Source: an uncultured Nitrosomonas sp. (GTDB lineage Bacteria > Pseudomonadota > Gammaproteobacteria > Burkholderiales > Nitrosomonadaceae). From it: a DNA stretch of 59,038 bases. The stretch lies in the NCBI GenBank assembly GCA_949281375.1, contig CASDLT010000014.1, positions 1 through 59,038 of the forward strand. The letters run 5' to 3'. The translations under genes and the position numbers were made by a program. The notes below the pieces were generated by a model. The model was not told where the DNA came from, did not search any database, and saw only the letters and a program-made list of their open reading frames with translations. Positions within the stretch are counted from its first letter, which is position 1. Every line of letters begins with the position of its first letter. This document shows, in pieces, positions 1 to 8,998 of the stretch.

Positions 1-94
1 TATTCAAACCTTGTTCCCGGCAATAAGCCGCCTGCGACATACCGACGGTTTGCCATGCTTCAATATGAATTCGACGCGCCTCTGATGATGACAT
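1..94 (-). CDS. IS66-type transposase accessory protein (OrfA/TnpA-like), 5' end only
   Basis: The minus strand from an ATG at 94 reads into the left edge of the window and gives about 31 residues containing HIEAWQ, GMSQAAYCREQGL. This is the classic N-terminus of the small helix-turn-helix accessory protein of IS66-family elements (HIEAW..SGLSQ..YC.E.GL). A Shine-Dalgarno-like GGAAG lies just upstream of the ATG. The rest of the gene lies outside the window, so whether the element is intact cannot be judged. No terminal inverted repeat was recognised between this start and queC. Family recognition is by eye from a short stretch. Confidence 0.6.
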   Translation of the reverse strand, partial: MSSSEARRIHIEAWQTVGMSQAAYCREQGLN

Positions 95-496
95 CGCTCT
101 TCCTTATAAAAGGTTTAAGGATAGCAGTGAGGTGTCAAGGCCTTAATGTGGTAGGGTTGGAGGCTTACAGTCCATAAATCAGCATTTTCTTAGGGATGTT
201 TTGGAAATTACAGGTTCACTTGAGGCAGTGCAACCTGTCTAAAAGCTCGTTTGCCTACATCAAACTACGTGAATTGGATCTGTGACGCTTTGCCTGATCA
301 TCACTTCTCTGTATCGATCAAGTAGTCGTTCGGAAACAAAATGAGATACGCTTGAGTAATTTTTGCTGATCCCATCTATTCAATAGAATCCGGCAGAAAT
401 ACCTGAAAATGAGGATAGCGCAACGAAAGGAAACAACATAAGAAGAAACTGACCTGCATTCGAGTATCGTCTCAGTCTACCGACTCGGAAGAAAAT
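95..496. other. Intergenic stretch, no gene seen
   Basis: No convincing reading frame on either strand. A hairpin lies at 210-238 (ACAGGTTCACT pairing with AGTGCAACCTGT); it lacks a clear T tract on either side, so it is only a weak candidate for the 3' end of the queC transcript. The stretch may include the end of the IS66-type element that starts to the left. Confidence 0.4.
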
Positions 497-1186
497 TTAC
501 TGATACAGAGTCGGATCAGGTACACCGAGTGCAACAAAACCATCACGCCGAATATGACATGAGTCACATTGACCGCACGCGCGTCCCTTCACATCGGCTT
601 GATAACAGGATATCGTCGTACTGTAATCGATACCGAGATCAATCCCGGTTTGAATAATCTCTTTTTTGGTCAGATGCACCAATGGCGCGTGTATGGTGAA
701 GAGCTTTCCGCCCAGAGTAGCTTTTGTGGCCAGATTGGCCATGTTCTCGAAAGCCTGAATGTATTCAGGGCGGCAATCGGGATAACCAGAATAATCAACC
801 GCGTTTACACCGACAAATATATCCCGGCAATCGAGCGTTTCCGCCCAAGCCAGCGCCAACGACAAAAAAATCGTATTTCTAGCAGGAACATATGTCACTG
901 GGATAGCAATAGTATCTGTATGTTCTTTTTGGTGACCAACAGGCACGGCAATCGACTGATCGGTCAGCGCCGATCCACCGAATACCGTCATATCAAGCCG
1001 AATAATCTGATGCGCGTGAGCCCCCAATGAACGCGCAATATTCTGCGCAGCGATCAACTCGGAACGATGCCGCTGACCATAATCAACACTCAAGGCGTAG
1101 CACTCAAAACCCTTCTCGCGCGCAATGCCGAGAGCAGTGGCGGAATCCAGACCTCCCGATACTAAAACGACTGCTTTATTCACCAA
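497..1186 (-). CDS. queC: 7-cyano-7-deazaguanine synthase QueC
   Basis: QueC converts 7-carboxy-7-deazaguanine to preQ0 with ATP and ammonia in the cytoplasm, a step towards queuosine in tRNA. The 229-residue product is full length. The PP-loop ATP-binding motif SGGLDS is at residues 10-15, and the C-terminal zinc site is complete (Cys194, Cys204, Cys207, Cys210 in SCYQ...ACGQCDSC). It follows queE by 28 nt (to the annotated end of queE) on the same strand, and the two act in consecutive steps. It is the last gene of the Tol-Pal run. queD is not in the window. No preQ1 riboswitch is apparent between queE and queC, so expression is probably by read-through from upstream. Confidence 0.97.
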   Translation of the reverse strand: MVNKAVVLVSGGLDSATALGIAREKGFECYALSVDYGQRHRSELIAAQNIARSLGAHAHQIIRLDMTVFGGSALTDQSIAVPVGHQKEHTDTIAIPVTYVPARNTIFLSLALAWAETLDCRDIFVGVNAVDYSGYPDCRPEYIQAFENMANLATKATLGGKLFTIHAPLVHLTKKEIIQTGIDLGIDYSTTISCYQADVKGRACGQCDSCHIRRDGFVALGVPDPTLYQ

Positions 1187-1214
1187 TCCACCCAGTCTGT
1201 CAAGAATTGTCCAA

Positions 1215-1871
1215 TCAATGCCCTGGTCCTTCGCCCCACAGCAATTTATGCATTTGAATTTGCAGTCTGACCTGCAACTGATCGCGCAGTATCCATTCTG
1301 CCAACATGACCGGCGTCAACTGGCCATGCACCGGCGACATCAGAACCGGACATAGCCGGGCCAACTGCTTGCTGCTAATAAGTTCTCGCGCCCACTGATA
1401 GTCAGTTTCGTCGCACAGAACGAACTTGATTTCATCGCTAGGCGTCAACCAATTCAAATTATCCCAATTGTTTCTGGCCATTTCTCCAGATCCTGGTGTT
1501 TTGATATCAACGATTTTGCTCACACGGGCATCTACCTGAGAAACATCCAAAGCCCCACTGGTTTCCAGAGACACCGAATACTGCGCGTCACACAATGCCT
1601 TGAGCAAGGCCAGACAATTCTTTTGAGCAAGAGGTTCTCCCCCTGTCACGGTGACATAAGGCGTTTGATAACCTGCGACTTGACGCAGAATTTCAGCCAC
1701 CGGTACATGTTGCCCCCCATTGAACGCATAGGCGGTATCACAATAACCACACCGTAAAGGGCAGCCGGTCAACCGTACAAAAACAGTTGGCAGGCCAACC
1801 CGACTGGTTTCACCCTGCAAGGAAAAGAATATTTCGCTGATTCGTAAAGTGACTGTCTCTAACGCTTGCAT
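1215..1871 (-). CDS. queE: 7-carboxy-7-deazaguanine synthase QueE
   Basis: Radical-SAM enzyme that contracts 6-carboxytetrahydropterin to 7-carboxy-7-deazaguanine. Using the ATG at 1871 (218 aa) the product opens with the family-typical [14 protein letters not shown]. The cluster cysteines are Cys37, Cys41 and Cys44 (GCPLRCGYC), followed by the SAM-binding TGGEPL. The frame stays open upstream to 2018, overlapping cpoB; an ATG at 1919 (234 aa) is a possible alternative start. Neither start has a strong ribosome binding site, so I chose the one closest to conserved family N-termini. It sits between cpoB and queC on the same strand and feeds QueC directly. Confidence 0.93.
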   Translation of the reverse strand: MQALETVTLRISEIFFSLQGETSRVGLPTVFVRLTGCPLRCGYCDTAYAFNGGQHVPVAEILRQVAGYQTPYVTVTGGEPLAQKNCLALLKALCDAQYSVSLETSGALDVSQVDARVSKIVDIKTPGSGEMARNNWDNLNWLTPSDEIKFVLCDETDYQWARELISSKQLARLCPVLMSPVHGQLTPVMLAEWILRDQLQVRLQIQMHKLLWGEGPGH

Positions 1872-1971
1872 TGTTGGGTTATTACGGAAGGCAGGAGGAA
1901 CATCAAAATCCACAGGCATTGTTTCGGTTTGCTGAGAACAAATAGCACTCGCTATTTGCAGGGTGATGAGA

Positions 1972-2898
1972 TTACTTGAAACTGGCGAGGCGCTGCTTGG
2001 CTTTTTTTGCTGCTTCACTCTGAGGATATTTTGCGATCAAATCTTCCAGCGTATGCTTACTGCCTTTGCTATCCCCCATCTCCAACTGGCTGCTAGCCAT
2101 ATTCAGAAAAGCATCGGGGGTTTTTGAGCTATCGGGATATCTATTGATCAACTTTTTTTGCGCATCAATGGCGAGCTGATAGTCGCGCATGGCATAGCGC
2201 GCATTCCCTATCCAATACGCAGCACCCGGTGCGAGGCTGGACTGAGGGTAATTTTCCAGGAAACTTTCAAATTGTGCGATGGCGGTCACATAATCCCCAT
2301 TCTTGAAGAAGTTGAATGCCTCTTTATAAGCCGCATTCTCCACCGGACTCGGTGGCACCAGTTCACTGGCCGACAAACGCGCTGACTCACCCGAAGGTTG
2401 AGTCAGTGCAAGTCTGTCATCTGTTTCGCGAGGGAAAGGTTCCGATAGCCTTCCAGCCGATGAGGGCGATGACGGCTCAATCGAATCTGCCGGAGCAGGG
2501 GCCATGCTCTGTGGAGACGCTTTGGGACTGGGACTGAGATGCGGCGCAGGCGCTCGTTTATGCGCCGGCTCAACCTCACGCAAGCGATTATCCAGATCAA
2601 TATAGAAGTCGCGCTGGCGTTTTTGCAGCAACGAATTGTCATTGCTCAGCATTTCGATCTGGCCGTTCAACCGGCCAAGTTCGGCGCCGAGCGTCTCAAC
2701 TTTCGAGTACAGCTCGAGCAACGCCTGACTATTCAGTGTTTGCTCCATCTTGGCGATACGCGCTTCCATTTCGCTGACCTGTTTACGTAACACACTGATT
2801 TGCTCGCGTGCTTCTTCATCACCAAATAAAGCTGCGTGACCCGTAACAGGACTTACCATCACCACCAGCAGCAATAAAGCGCGTATCAGCATGCTCAT
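1972..2898 (-). CDS. cpoB: Cell division coordinator CpoB (YbgF), Tol-Pal periplasmic protein
   Basis: Periplasmic protein that in E. coli links outer-membrane constriction by Tol-Pal with septal peptidoglycan synthesis. The 308-residue product begins with a signal peptide (hydrophobic ALLLLVVMV, probable cleavage after GHA near residue 22). An N-terminal coiled coil (about residues 30-110) matches the trimerisation helix of YbgF. A Pro/Ser-rich linker (about 113-185) leads to three TPR units (about 190-305), recognisable from FNFFKNGDYVTAIAQFESFL and later repeats. The start codon overlaps the pal stop by 4 nt (ATGA), so translation is probably coupled. Its own 3' end is followed closely by queE. 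Confidence 0.95.
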   Translation of the reverse strand: MSMLIRALLLLVVMVSPVTGHAALFGDEEAREQISVLRKQVSEMEARIAKMEQTLNSQALLELYSKVETLGAELGRLNGQIEMLSNDNSLLQKRQRDFYIDLDNRLREVEPAHKRAPAPHLSPSPKASPQSMAPAPADSIEPSSPSSAGRLSEPFPRETDDRLALTQPSGESARLSASELVPPSPVENAAYKEAFNFFKNGDYVTAIAQFESFLENYPQSSLAPGAAYWIGNARYAMRDYQLAIDAQKKLINRYPDSSKTPDAFLNMASSQLEMGDSKGSKHTLEDLIAKYPQSEAAKKAKQRLASFK

Positions 2899-3416
2899 TC
2901 ACCTCGATAAAGGATATCCGTGCGGCGATTCTGGCTCCAGACCGATTCTCCATTGCCCAATGACCGTGGTTTTTCTTCTCCGAGGCTGACCGATTCGATT
3001 TGCTCATCGCGCGCGCCCGCCAAGGTCATCATATTTCTGACGCCGTCCGCACGGCGTTGTCCCAACGCGAGATTGTATTCGCGACTGCCACGATCATCGG
3101 TGTTTCCTTGCAGAATGACGCTCGCACCGGCATTGTCACGCAAGAAGCGAGCATGTGACAGGACGAGTTCGCGGTATTCGCTTTTCACGGTGTAGCTATC
3201 GTAGTCATAATAGACACTTCGCTGTGACAAGATGCTGTTAGGATCCTGCAATTGCTTGAAGTAGCCTGGACGGTCGGAACCGGAGCCCATCAAATCGCTT
3301 CCTCCAACCCCACTACCTGCCGCGCCCGCATTGAGATCCTCGACATCTGGCTGTGTGGTTTGACTGGCACAGGCTGATAACAGAACAATCAATGAAACAC
3401 CCAACAATTTCCTCAT
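2895..3416 (-). CDS. pal: Peptidoglycan-associated lipoprotein Pal
   Basis: Outer-membrane lipoprotein that binds peptidoglycan and TolB. Its 173 residues start with a lipoprotein signal ending in the lipobox LSAC, so Cys16 should be lipidated. The OmpA-like peptidoglycan-binding domain covers roughly residues 65-170, with the family stretch LQGNTDDRGSREYNLALGQRRA containing the conserved Asp and Arg that contact meso-diaminopimelate. It lies 29 nt downstream of tolB and overlaps the cpoB start by 4 nt, the standard Tol-Pal order. Nothing in it looks damaged or unusual. Confidence 0.97.
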   Translation of the reverse strand: MRKLLGVSLIVLLSACASQTTQPDVEDLNAGAAGSGVGGSDLMGSGSDRPGYFKQLQDPNSILSQRSVYYDYDSYTVKSEYRELVLSHARFLRDNAGASVILQGNTDDRGSREYNLALGQRRADGVRNMMTLAGARDEQIESVSLGEEKPRSLGNGESVWSQNRRTDILYRGE

Positions 3417-3445
3417 TTACGCGCTCCTTTTGTGATAAAAAAACC

Positions 3446-4747
3446 TTACTTCCATTTTGGTAGGGGACCCCATGCCGGCTCTCGAATATCACCCGATTGA
3501 ACAGTGAGATGCTGCCGTGTCTGACCATCTCTGGACACTGCAGATAATATACCATGACCGTCAATTTCAGTTGCATATAAGATCATCTTGCCATTAGGGG
3601 CAAAGCTGGGGGATTCGTCAAATTTGGAATTTGTCAGTATTTGCACCTGACGGGAGCCCATTTCCTGAACAGCTACATTGAACTGGTTATTGTTATTGCG
3701 GTGTATGAACGTAAAACCCTTGCCATCCTGACTGAAATCCGGGCTGACATTGTAGCCCCCTTCGAATGTCAAACGCTCGGCATTGCTGTTTTCACCGCTG
3801 GTGACCGACATACGGTAGATCTGTGGACTACCGCCACGGTCAGACGTAAAAATAATGGAGCGACCATCGGGAGAAAAACTAGGTTCTGTATCAATGCCCG
3901 AACTTCTGCTCAATCGCTGAAGTCCACTACCGTCGACATTGACCAGAAAAATCTGCGATCCGCCCTGTCCGCTCAATACCACCGCCAATTTCCTGCCATC
4001 GGGTGACCACGCCGGTGCGCTGTTGCTACCCTTGAAGCTAGCGACGGCTTTACGTTCGCGAGTGGCTAAATTCTGCACGTACACGACCGGCTTTTTGTTC
4101 TCGAACGACACATAGGCCAATTGAGATCCATCCGGCGACCAGGCCGGAGAGATAATCGGCTCAGTATACTCAATGATGGATTGCGCGTTATAGCCGTCGG
4201 CATCGGCAACCTGAAGCGCATACTTGCTGCCACGTTTCAGCACGTAGGCAATGCGCGTGCTGAACACACCGACATCACCGGTCAGTGCTTCATAGATCGC
4301 ATCGGCAATTCGATGCGCCGCAGCACGTAATTGCGTTCTTGGCACCGTAATCGCCAACCCGGTCAACTGAGACCGTTTGGCAACGTCCATCAGCCGGAAC
4401 TGGAGTTCGACATGATCCCCAGACACAGAAATGGCCCGTCCAATCACCAATGCGCTGGCGCCGCGATTGATCCAATCGGCATACACCACCTGCGCAGGTT
4501 CGTGGGGTGACAGACCGGCAGGATCGACCAGCTTGAACAAGCCGGTGCGCTGCAAATCCGCGCTAATGATCGACGTGACGGGTTGTTGAAGCCGACTTTC
4601 CTCAGCAAAGGGAACAATCGCGATCGGGATACGCGAAGCGCCGCCGCCAAAAATTTCAATATTCAGTTGCGCATGCAACGGGGCGCTGATGCACAACAAC
4701 ATGATGAAAAGTAAATTACGGATCTGTTTGAGTCGGAGCATGGACAT
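3446..4747 (-). CDS. tolB: Tol-Pal system beta-propeller protein TolB
   Basis: Periplasmic partner of Pal and TolA. The 433-residue product has a signal peptide (LLFIMLLCISAPLHA, cleavage about residue 26), an alpha/beta N-terminal domain (about 30-165) and a C-terminal six-bladed propeller. The blades are marked by repeated SPDGSQLAYVS, APAWSPDGRKLAVVLS, EPSFSPDGRSIIFTSDRGG and SPDFSQDGKGFTF. Length and domain order match the family. It lies 43 nt downstream of tolA on the same strand. No internal promoter is evident in that gap. Confidence 0.97.
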   Translation of the reverse strand: MSMLRLKQIRNLLFIMLLCISAPLHAQLNIEIFGGGASRIPIAIVPFAEESRLQQPVTSIISADLQRTGLFKLVDPAGLSPHEPAQVVYADWINRGASALVIGRAISVSGDHVELQFRLMDVAKRSQLTGLAITVPRTQLRAAAHRIADAIYEALTGDVGVFSTRIAYVLKRGSKYALQVADADGYNAQSIIEYTEPIISPAWSPDGSQLAYVSFENKKPVVYVQNLATRERKAVASFKGSNSAPAWSPDGRKLAVVLSGQGGSQIFLVNVDGSGLQRLSRSSGIDTEPSFSPDGRSIIFTSDRGGSPQIYRMSVTSGENSNAERLTFEGGYNVSPDFSQDGKGFTFIHRNNNNQFNVAVQEMGSRQVQILTNSKFDESPSFAPNGKMILYATEIDGHGILSAVSRDGQTRQHLTVQSGDIREPAWGPLPKWK

Positions 4748-4790
4748 GGCTATAGCGCGTTGAATAACAAAATTTCGTTGATTATAACAA

Positions 4791-5762
4791 TCATTCCAGG
4801 TAATGCACTTTAATATTCAAATTGCGAAATTCGTTGAATAATGAAGGATCAGGCGGCAATGGCAACGGCTTGGATAAAAAGATCGCGCGTTCTACCGCGC
4901 TGTCGAACGCGGCATGACCACTGCTCTTGCTCAACCTCACATCCAGAATGTCACCACCGGGCAACAAAGTCACACTGAATTCTGCTACCGGATTTCCTGG
5001 CAAATCTGGCGGCATGACAATCCGGCTGCGTATTTTGGCGAGAATCAGCGCTTTGTACTTGCCAATCTCACTGGTGATCTGATTCCTGGCAGCAGCCTGC
5101 TGCGCTGCGCGTTGCGCTTCAGCTTCCTTGCGCGCTTTGGCTTCCTGTTCACGCTGCCGTTGCACGGCTTGTTCTTTTTCCTTTTGCTTTTGCGATTCTT
5201 TCTGTTTTTCCAGTTCCTTCTGCTTCTCTATTTCCTTTTGCCGTTCAAGTTCTTTTTGCTTCTCAAGTTCTTTTTGCTTTTCAAGTTCCTTTTTTTTGTC
5301 GAGCTCTTTTTGTTTCTCCAGTTCCTTTAGGCGATCCTGTTCTTTGAGTTTCTCTTGCTCTTTTCGTTTTTGTTCTTCCAGATCTGGCTTGGGTTCTTTC
5401 TTCACGGGCTCAGGTTTCTCCTTGAGCGCGATATCCGGTTTTTTGACCGGTGCGGTCACGGCTTTCGACGGTTCTGGTTTAGCCGGCTCCGGCTTAGGCG
5501 GTTCAGGTTCGGATTTAGGTTGTTCCTGTACAGGCTTGGACTGTTTTGGGGGCGGCTGCGTTTTCACGGGTTCCTGCACAACCGACTTGGGCAATTCCGT
5601 CCAGATATCCACCATCATGCCTTCGGGTGGATGATCCTTCCAGTTCAATCCGAACACCAATAACGCAATGAATACCAGGTGCACCAAAATAGCCAATCCA
5701 CCGGCCAGCAGCGATTTGGGTTCGGAATGTGGAAAATTGCGCAGCACGCTGACACTCATCAC
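4791..5762 (-). CDS. tolA: Tol-Pal system inner-membrane protein TolA
   Basis: TolA spans the periplasm and couples the TolQR motor to TolB and Pal. The 323-residue protein has one N-terminal membrane anchor (about residues 17-40, LAGGLAILVHLVFIALLVFGL). It continues with a Pro-rich section and a long Lys/Glu/Gln helix (about 125-225, repeated EKQKELEKQKEL). The C-terminal domain (about 228-323, FSVTLLPGGDILDVRLSKSSG) is the TonB-like interaction fold. The helix-coding DNA is strongly repetitive and creates long false reading frames on the opposite strand. tolR ends 7 nt upstream. Confidence 0.95.
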   Translation of the reverse strand: MMSVSVLRNFPHSEPKSLLAGGLAILVHLVFIALLVFGLNWKDHPPEGMMVDIWTELPKSVVQEPVKTQPPPKQSKPVQEQPKSEPEPPKPEPAKPEPSKAVTAPVKKPDIALKEKPEPVKKEPKPDLEEQKRKEQEKLKEQDRLKELEKQKELDKKKELEKQKELEKQKELERQKEIEKQKELEKQKESQKQKEKEQAVQRQREQEAKARKEAEAQRAAQQAAARNQITSEIGKYKALILAKIRSRIVMPPDLPGNPVAEFSVTLLPGGDILDVRLSKSSGHAAFDSAVERAIFLSKPLPLPPDPSLFNEFRNLNIKVHYLE

Positions 5763-5769
5763 GAACTTC

Positions 5770-6180
5770 TCACTTTTGTTGAGCCAGCAAGCCTACTTTC
5801 TGCACTTGATGTTGTTGCAACACGTCCATCACCTTAATGACTTCTTCATAACGGACGTTCTTGTCCGCAGCGATCACCACCGGCTGTTCCGGGTTCTGTG
5901 CTTGTTTTTGTTTGATCGCATCGATCAATTGAATCCGATCGACTTTCTGTTCAGCCGTCGACTTGGCCCGATCGCGCAGCGTGAGACTGCCGTCGGCCTT
6001 GATGATCACTTCCAGCGGCATAGTCGGTGTCGCCAGTGATTTGCCGATCTGCGGCAATTCGATCTGACCGTGATTGATCATCGGCGCCGTCACCATGAAG
6101 ATGATCAGCAGCACCAGCATCACATCAATGTAGGGCACCACATTGATTTCGTTCATGAGTCGATGTTTGCGACGTGCCAT
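5770..6180 (-). CDS. tolR: Tol-Pal system protein TolR
   Basis: Inner-membrane motor subunit of the ExbD/TolR family. The 136-residue product has a short cytoplasmic start (MARRKHRLMNEINVVPYIDV), one membrane helix (about residues 16-36) and a periplasmic domain. The membrane-face aspartate of PYIDVMLVLL (Asp19) corresponds to the residue thought to carry protons in this family. It sits 20 nt after tolQ and 7 nt before tolA. The protein has the usual length and no anomalies. Confidence 0.96.
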   Translation of the reverse strand: MARRKHRLMNEINVVPYIDVMLVLLIIFMVTAPMINHGQIELPQIGKSLATPTMPLEVIIKADGSLTLRDRAKSTAEQKVDRIQLIDAIKQKQAQNPEQPVVIAADKNVRYEEVIKVMDVLQQHQVQKVGLLAQQK

Positions 6181-6200
6181 GACACTTCCTCTCCGTTAGT

Positions 6201-6881
6201 TTATTGCGCCGCCCGCCGCTGCAGGACATTCGACAACTCTTCCATGAAGCTTTCGAACCGGGTCGCCAATTGATCCGTACGACTGGCGTAGCGGTTATAG
6301 GCCACCACTGCAGGAATGGCAGCAAACAGGCCCATTGCTGTTGCAATCAGCGCCTCGGCAATTCCCGGCGCAACGTGTGCAATGGTGGCTTGCGTGACGC
6401 TGGACAAACTGCGGAATGAATTCATGATGCCCCACACGGTTCCCAACAGACCGATATAGGGACTGACCGAGCCTACGGTGGCCAGGAATGACAGATGCGA
6501 TTCGAGATAATCCATCTCCCGCTGATAGGTTGCGCGCATCGCCCGCCGGGTACTCTCCATGACGGCGTCGAGATCGGATCCGATCGGATGCTTGTTGAAT
6601 TCATTGAAGCCTGCCGCAAAGATACGCTCCATACTGCCCGAAACGTAACGCGAATTGGTGGTGCGCTGATACAATGCATTCAAATCGGCGCCACGCCAGA
6701 ACACATCCTCAAACTCGTCGGTTTTATTGATTTCGTTGCGGATGACGAATAATTTTCGAAAAATATACCACCACGACAACAACGAAATCATTACCAAAAT
6801 CAACATCACCAATTGCACCAGTACGCTAGCGCCAGTGATCAAATGCAAAAATGACATATCCTGCGTTACTGTTGTACTCAT
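6201..6881 (-). CDS. tolQ: Tol-Pal system protein TolQ
   Basis: Inner-membrane motor subunit of the MotA/TolQ/ExbB family; with TolR it harvests the proton gradient to energise TolA. The 226 residues hold three membrane segments: about 18-40, and two in the C-terminal half within LSFLATVGSVSPYIGLLGTVWG and IAEALIATAMGLFAAIPAVVAYN. These last two are the family signature. The ATG overlaps the ybgC stop by 4 nt. The 3' end is 20 nt from tolR. Order and spacing indicate a single transcript from ybgC onwards. Confidence 0.97.
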   Translation of the reverse strand: MSTTVTQDMSFLHLITGASVLVQLVMLILVMISLLSWWYIFRKLFVIRNEINKTDEFEDVFWRGADLNALYQRTTNSRYVSGSMERIFAAGFNEFNKHPIGSDLDAVMESTRRAMRATYQREMDYLESHLSFLATVGSVSPYIGLLGTVWGIMNSFRSLSSVTQATIAHVAPGIAEALIATAMGLFAAIPAVVAYNRYASRTDQLATRFESFMEELSNVLQRRAAQ

Positions 6882-7288
6882 TCGGGTTTCCCAATTTTCT
6901 CACGTAATGGCACCGGAATACTGACTGGCTTGAGCGTATCCGCGCCGACACACACCACATGTACCGTGGCACTCACTAATTTAACCTGACTGCACAATAC
7001 TTCCTGAAACAACGTAATGCGACTTCTCCCCACTTCTTTGACCGTCACCGTTACATTCAACAGATCATCCAGCAATGCCGGCTTGACATAGTCGATCTGG
7101 ATCGACCGAATCATGAAAAAAATGTTATGCGCCTCGGTCATCGATTTGGCATTGAAGCCCAATTCCCGAAGCCACTCATAACGAGCGCGTTCCATGAAAT
7201 TCAGGTAGGACGCATGATAAACGACGCCGCCGGTGTCCGTATCCTGATAATAAACCCGAAGGGGGAGTAAAAAATGACTGCTCAACAT
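6878..7288 (-). CDS. ybgC: Tol-Pal-associated acyl-CoA thioesterase YbgC
   Basis: Cytoplasmic hot-dog-fold thioesterase acting on acyl-CoA or acyl-ACP, conserved as first gene of tol-pal operons. The 136-residue product contains the family motif DTDTGGVVYHASYLNFMERAR near the N-terminus, with the likely catalytic Asp18 and His25. The gene overlaps tolQ by 4 nt. Upstream, only 36 nt separate it from a small uncertain ORF that follows cysM. The promoter for the tol operon could therefore lie in that small ORF or further up; none was recognised. Confidence 0.95.
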   Translation of the reverse strand: MLSSHFLLPLRVYYQDTDTGGVVYHASYLNFMERARYEWLRELGFNAKSMTEAHNIFFMIRSIQIDYVKPALLDDLLNVTVTVKEVGRSRITLFQEVLCSQVKLVSATVHVVCVGADTLKPVSIPVPLREKIGKPE

Positions 7289-7324
7289 GCCCTAAAACGA
7301 TCAATGAAAATGAATCGATGTGTT

Positions 7325-7546
7325 TTAATTGCCAATGACGATGCGATGATCTGACTGAAATCCATCGATATCATTTGACTCTTCAGGTCGCGGTGCTTGC
7401 ATTGACAAAGCACCATTATAAACGTTGCCAGGCATTTCACGACGATAAAAATAACGTTCGGGACTGGTTCGCAAATGAGTCAACCGCTCCTGCGCCACAC
7501 GATCCACAGTCCGTGTCTTGCAGATCATCACAGCACTGATGTGCAT
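7325..7546 (-). CDS. Small unknown ORF between cysM and ybgC
   Basis: A 73-codon frame beginning at an ATG whose last bases overlap the cysM stop codon (TGATG arrangement), which would permit translational coupling. The product (MHISAVMICKTRT...) is basic and Arg/Glu-rich, with no membrane segment, signal peptide or motif I recognise. It fills almost the whole space between cysM and ybgC. It could equally be a non-coding leader containing the promoter of the tol operon. Without homologues the coding status is unresolved. Confidence 0.3.
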   Translation of the reverse strand: MHISAVMICKTRTVDRVAQERLTHLRTSPERYFYRREMPGNVYNGALSMQAPRPEESNDIDGFQSDHRIVIGN

Positions 7547-8433
7547 CAAGCGGGGAAAACCCCCGTCGACAAATAACGATCGCCCCGATCACAAACAATG
7601 AATACGATAACTGCGTGCTCAACCCGAGCAGAAACGCGCAATGCCGCCGCCAGCGCGCCACCCGATGAAATGCCGGCAAAAATGCCTTCTTCCCTCGCCA
7701 TACGCCGGGTCAATTCTTCGGCTTCTTGCTGGGAGACATACAACAGTTCATCCACGCGACCGGCATCATAAATTTTTGGCAGATAAGCGGGCGACCATTT
7801 GCGAATGCCTGGAATCTGCGAACCTTCCTCCGGCTGCACGCCAACGATTCTGATGGCCGCATTCTGTTCCTTGAAAAACCGCGAACAACCCATGATCGTA
7901 CCAGTAGTACCCATGCTGCTGATGAAATGCGTGACTTTACCATCGGTATCACGCCAGATCTCCGGTGCAGTGCCTTCATAATGCGCCAGCGGATTGTCAG
8001 GGTTAGCAAACTGATTCAAAATCACGCCTCGTCCATCAGCACGCATTTTTTCCGCCACGTCGCGCGCGTGTTCCATACTGCCGCTTTTCGGCGTCAGAAC
8101 AATCTCTGCACCGTAAGCGCTCATCGATTGACGCCGCTCGATACTCAAGTTTTCCGGCATCACCAGCATCATGCGATACCCCATGATGGCTGCCGCCATC
8201 GCCAGCGCGATACCGGTATTGCCGCTGGTCGCTTCGATCAGTGTATCACCCGGTTTGATTTCGCCACGTTGCTGCGCATGCAAGATCATTGACAGTGCAG
8301 GCCGATCCTTGACTGAACCAGCAGGATTGTTTCCTTCCAGCTTTGCTAAAATGACATTGTTGGTTGCGCCGGGCAAACGCTTGAGTCTTACCAAGGGAGT
8401 ATTGCCGACAAAATGTTCAATGGTTTTATACAT
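7546..8433 (-). CDS. cysM: Cysteine synthase B (O-acetylserine sulfhydrylase) CysM
   Basis: PLP enzyme making cysteine from O-acetylserine and sulfide (or S-sulfocysteine from thiosulfate). The 295-residue product shows the PLP lysine Lys42 in NPAGSVKDRPA, the substrate loop TSGNTGIALA (about 69-78) and the phosphate-binding SSMGTTGTIMG (about 170-180). The C-terminus FIVCDRGDRYLSTGVF is the CysM-type ending. The length suits CysM rather than the longer CysK. It is the first recognisable gene of the minus-strand run leading to tol-pal. The comEA terminator lies upstream. Confidence 0.95.
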   Translation of the reverse strand: MYKTIEHFVGNTPLVRLKRLPGATNNVILAKLEGNNPAGSVKDRPALSMILHAQQRGEIKPGDTLIEATSGNTGIALAMAAAIMGYRMMLVMPENLSIERRQSMSAYGAEIVLTPKSGSMEHARDVAEKMRADGRGVILNQFANPDNPLAHYEGTAPEIWRDTDGKVTHFISSMGTTGTIMGCSRFFKEQNAAIRIVGVQPEEGSQIPGIRKWSPAYLPKIYDAGRVDELLYVSQQEAEELTRRMAREEGIFAGISSGGALAAALRVSARVEHAVIVFIVCDRGDRYLSTGVFPA

Positions 8434-8517
8434 GAAAAAAATTCAGCGTAAATCGTTTGAGGTTATCACACATGCCGCTCACATAAAAATCATCTTACTC
8501 ATCTGAGCTCCAAACAA

Positions 8518-8546
8518 AAAACCCCTCTGAAAAATCAGAGGGGTTT
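8518..8546 (-). terminator. Rho-independent terminator of comEA
   Basis: A 12-bp perfect stem (AACCCCTCTGA / TCAGAGGGGTT) with a 4-nt loop is followed on the minus strand by a run of T. It lies about 30 nt past the comEA stop codon, the expected place. Confidence 0.9.
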
Positions 8547-8574
8547 CGGGCGTTGAAGGTTCTTACAACGATGA

Positions 8575-8853
8575 CTACTTGGCAGGCGTTACGGCACCGT
8601 CGGCTTCAACCGCAACAAGATCACGAAGCTGCTCGATCGTTGCAGAGCCTATCCCATTCACTTTTTTCAAGTCATCGATGGAAGTAAAGGAACCATTCTT
8701 CTCACGATATTCAATAATTGCTTTTGCTTTAGCGGCGCCAATGCCATGCAAAGATTCAAGTTCAGCCTGCGACGCAGTATTAATGTTCACTGCTGCAAAC
8801 GATGTACTTACCAACAGAATGCTCAAACTCATCATAAGAAGAATTTTCTTCAT
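8575..8853 (-). CDS. comEA: ComEA-type helix-hairpin-helix DNA-binding protein
   Basis: Exported small DNA-binding protein; homologues help pull transforming DNA into the periplasm. The 92-residue product has a signal peptide (ILLMMSLSILLVSTSFA, cleavage about residue 20). Two helix-hairpin-helix motifs follow: INTASQAELESLHGIGAAKAKAI and IDDLKKVNGIGSATIEQLRDL. This is the usual length of stand-alone proteobacterial ComEA proteins. It is monocistronic, with a strong terminator directly downstream. No other competence gene lies in the window, so a role in transformation is inference from the family. Confidence 0.9.
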   Translation of the reverse strand: MKKILLMMSLSILLVSTSFAAVNINTASQAELESLHGIGAAKAKAIIEYREKNGSFTSIDDLKKVNGIGSATIEQLRDLVAVEADGAVTPAK

Positions 8854-8998
8854 AGCGTATCCTCTATCAGAAACAACCGATGCGCGGCAAGCACTTCGGT
8901 TTTATTGAAAAAAACCTGTGCACGACGGATCTCAGGCATACAGGTTTGGACTTTAGCGGATTCAGCAGCAATAAATTAATAGGACATATCTACTATTC

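Noticed and set aside
1187..1214. Search for a preQ1 riboswitch before queC
   Set aside because: The queE-queC gap is only 28 nt, too short, and no preQ1-type pseudoknot pattern is visible upstream of queE either.
5100..5340. Possible CRISPR or satellite array in the repetitive DNA near 5.2 kb
   Set aside because: The repeats are 15-18-nt codon repeats of EKQKEL in tolA, without spacers.
5128..5634. Long plus-strand Ser/Phe/Cys-rich frame
   Set aside because: It is the antisense of the Lys/Glu/Gln repeat region of tolA; the repetitive DNA keeps the opposite strand open.
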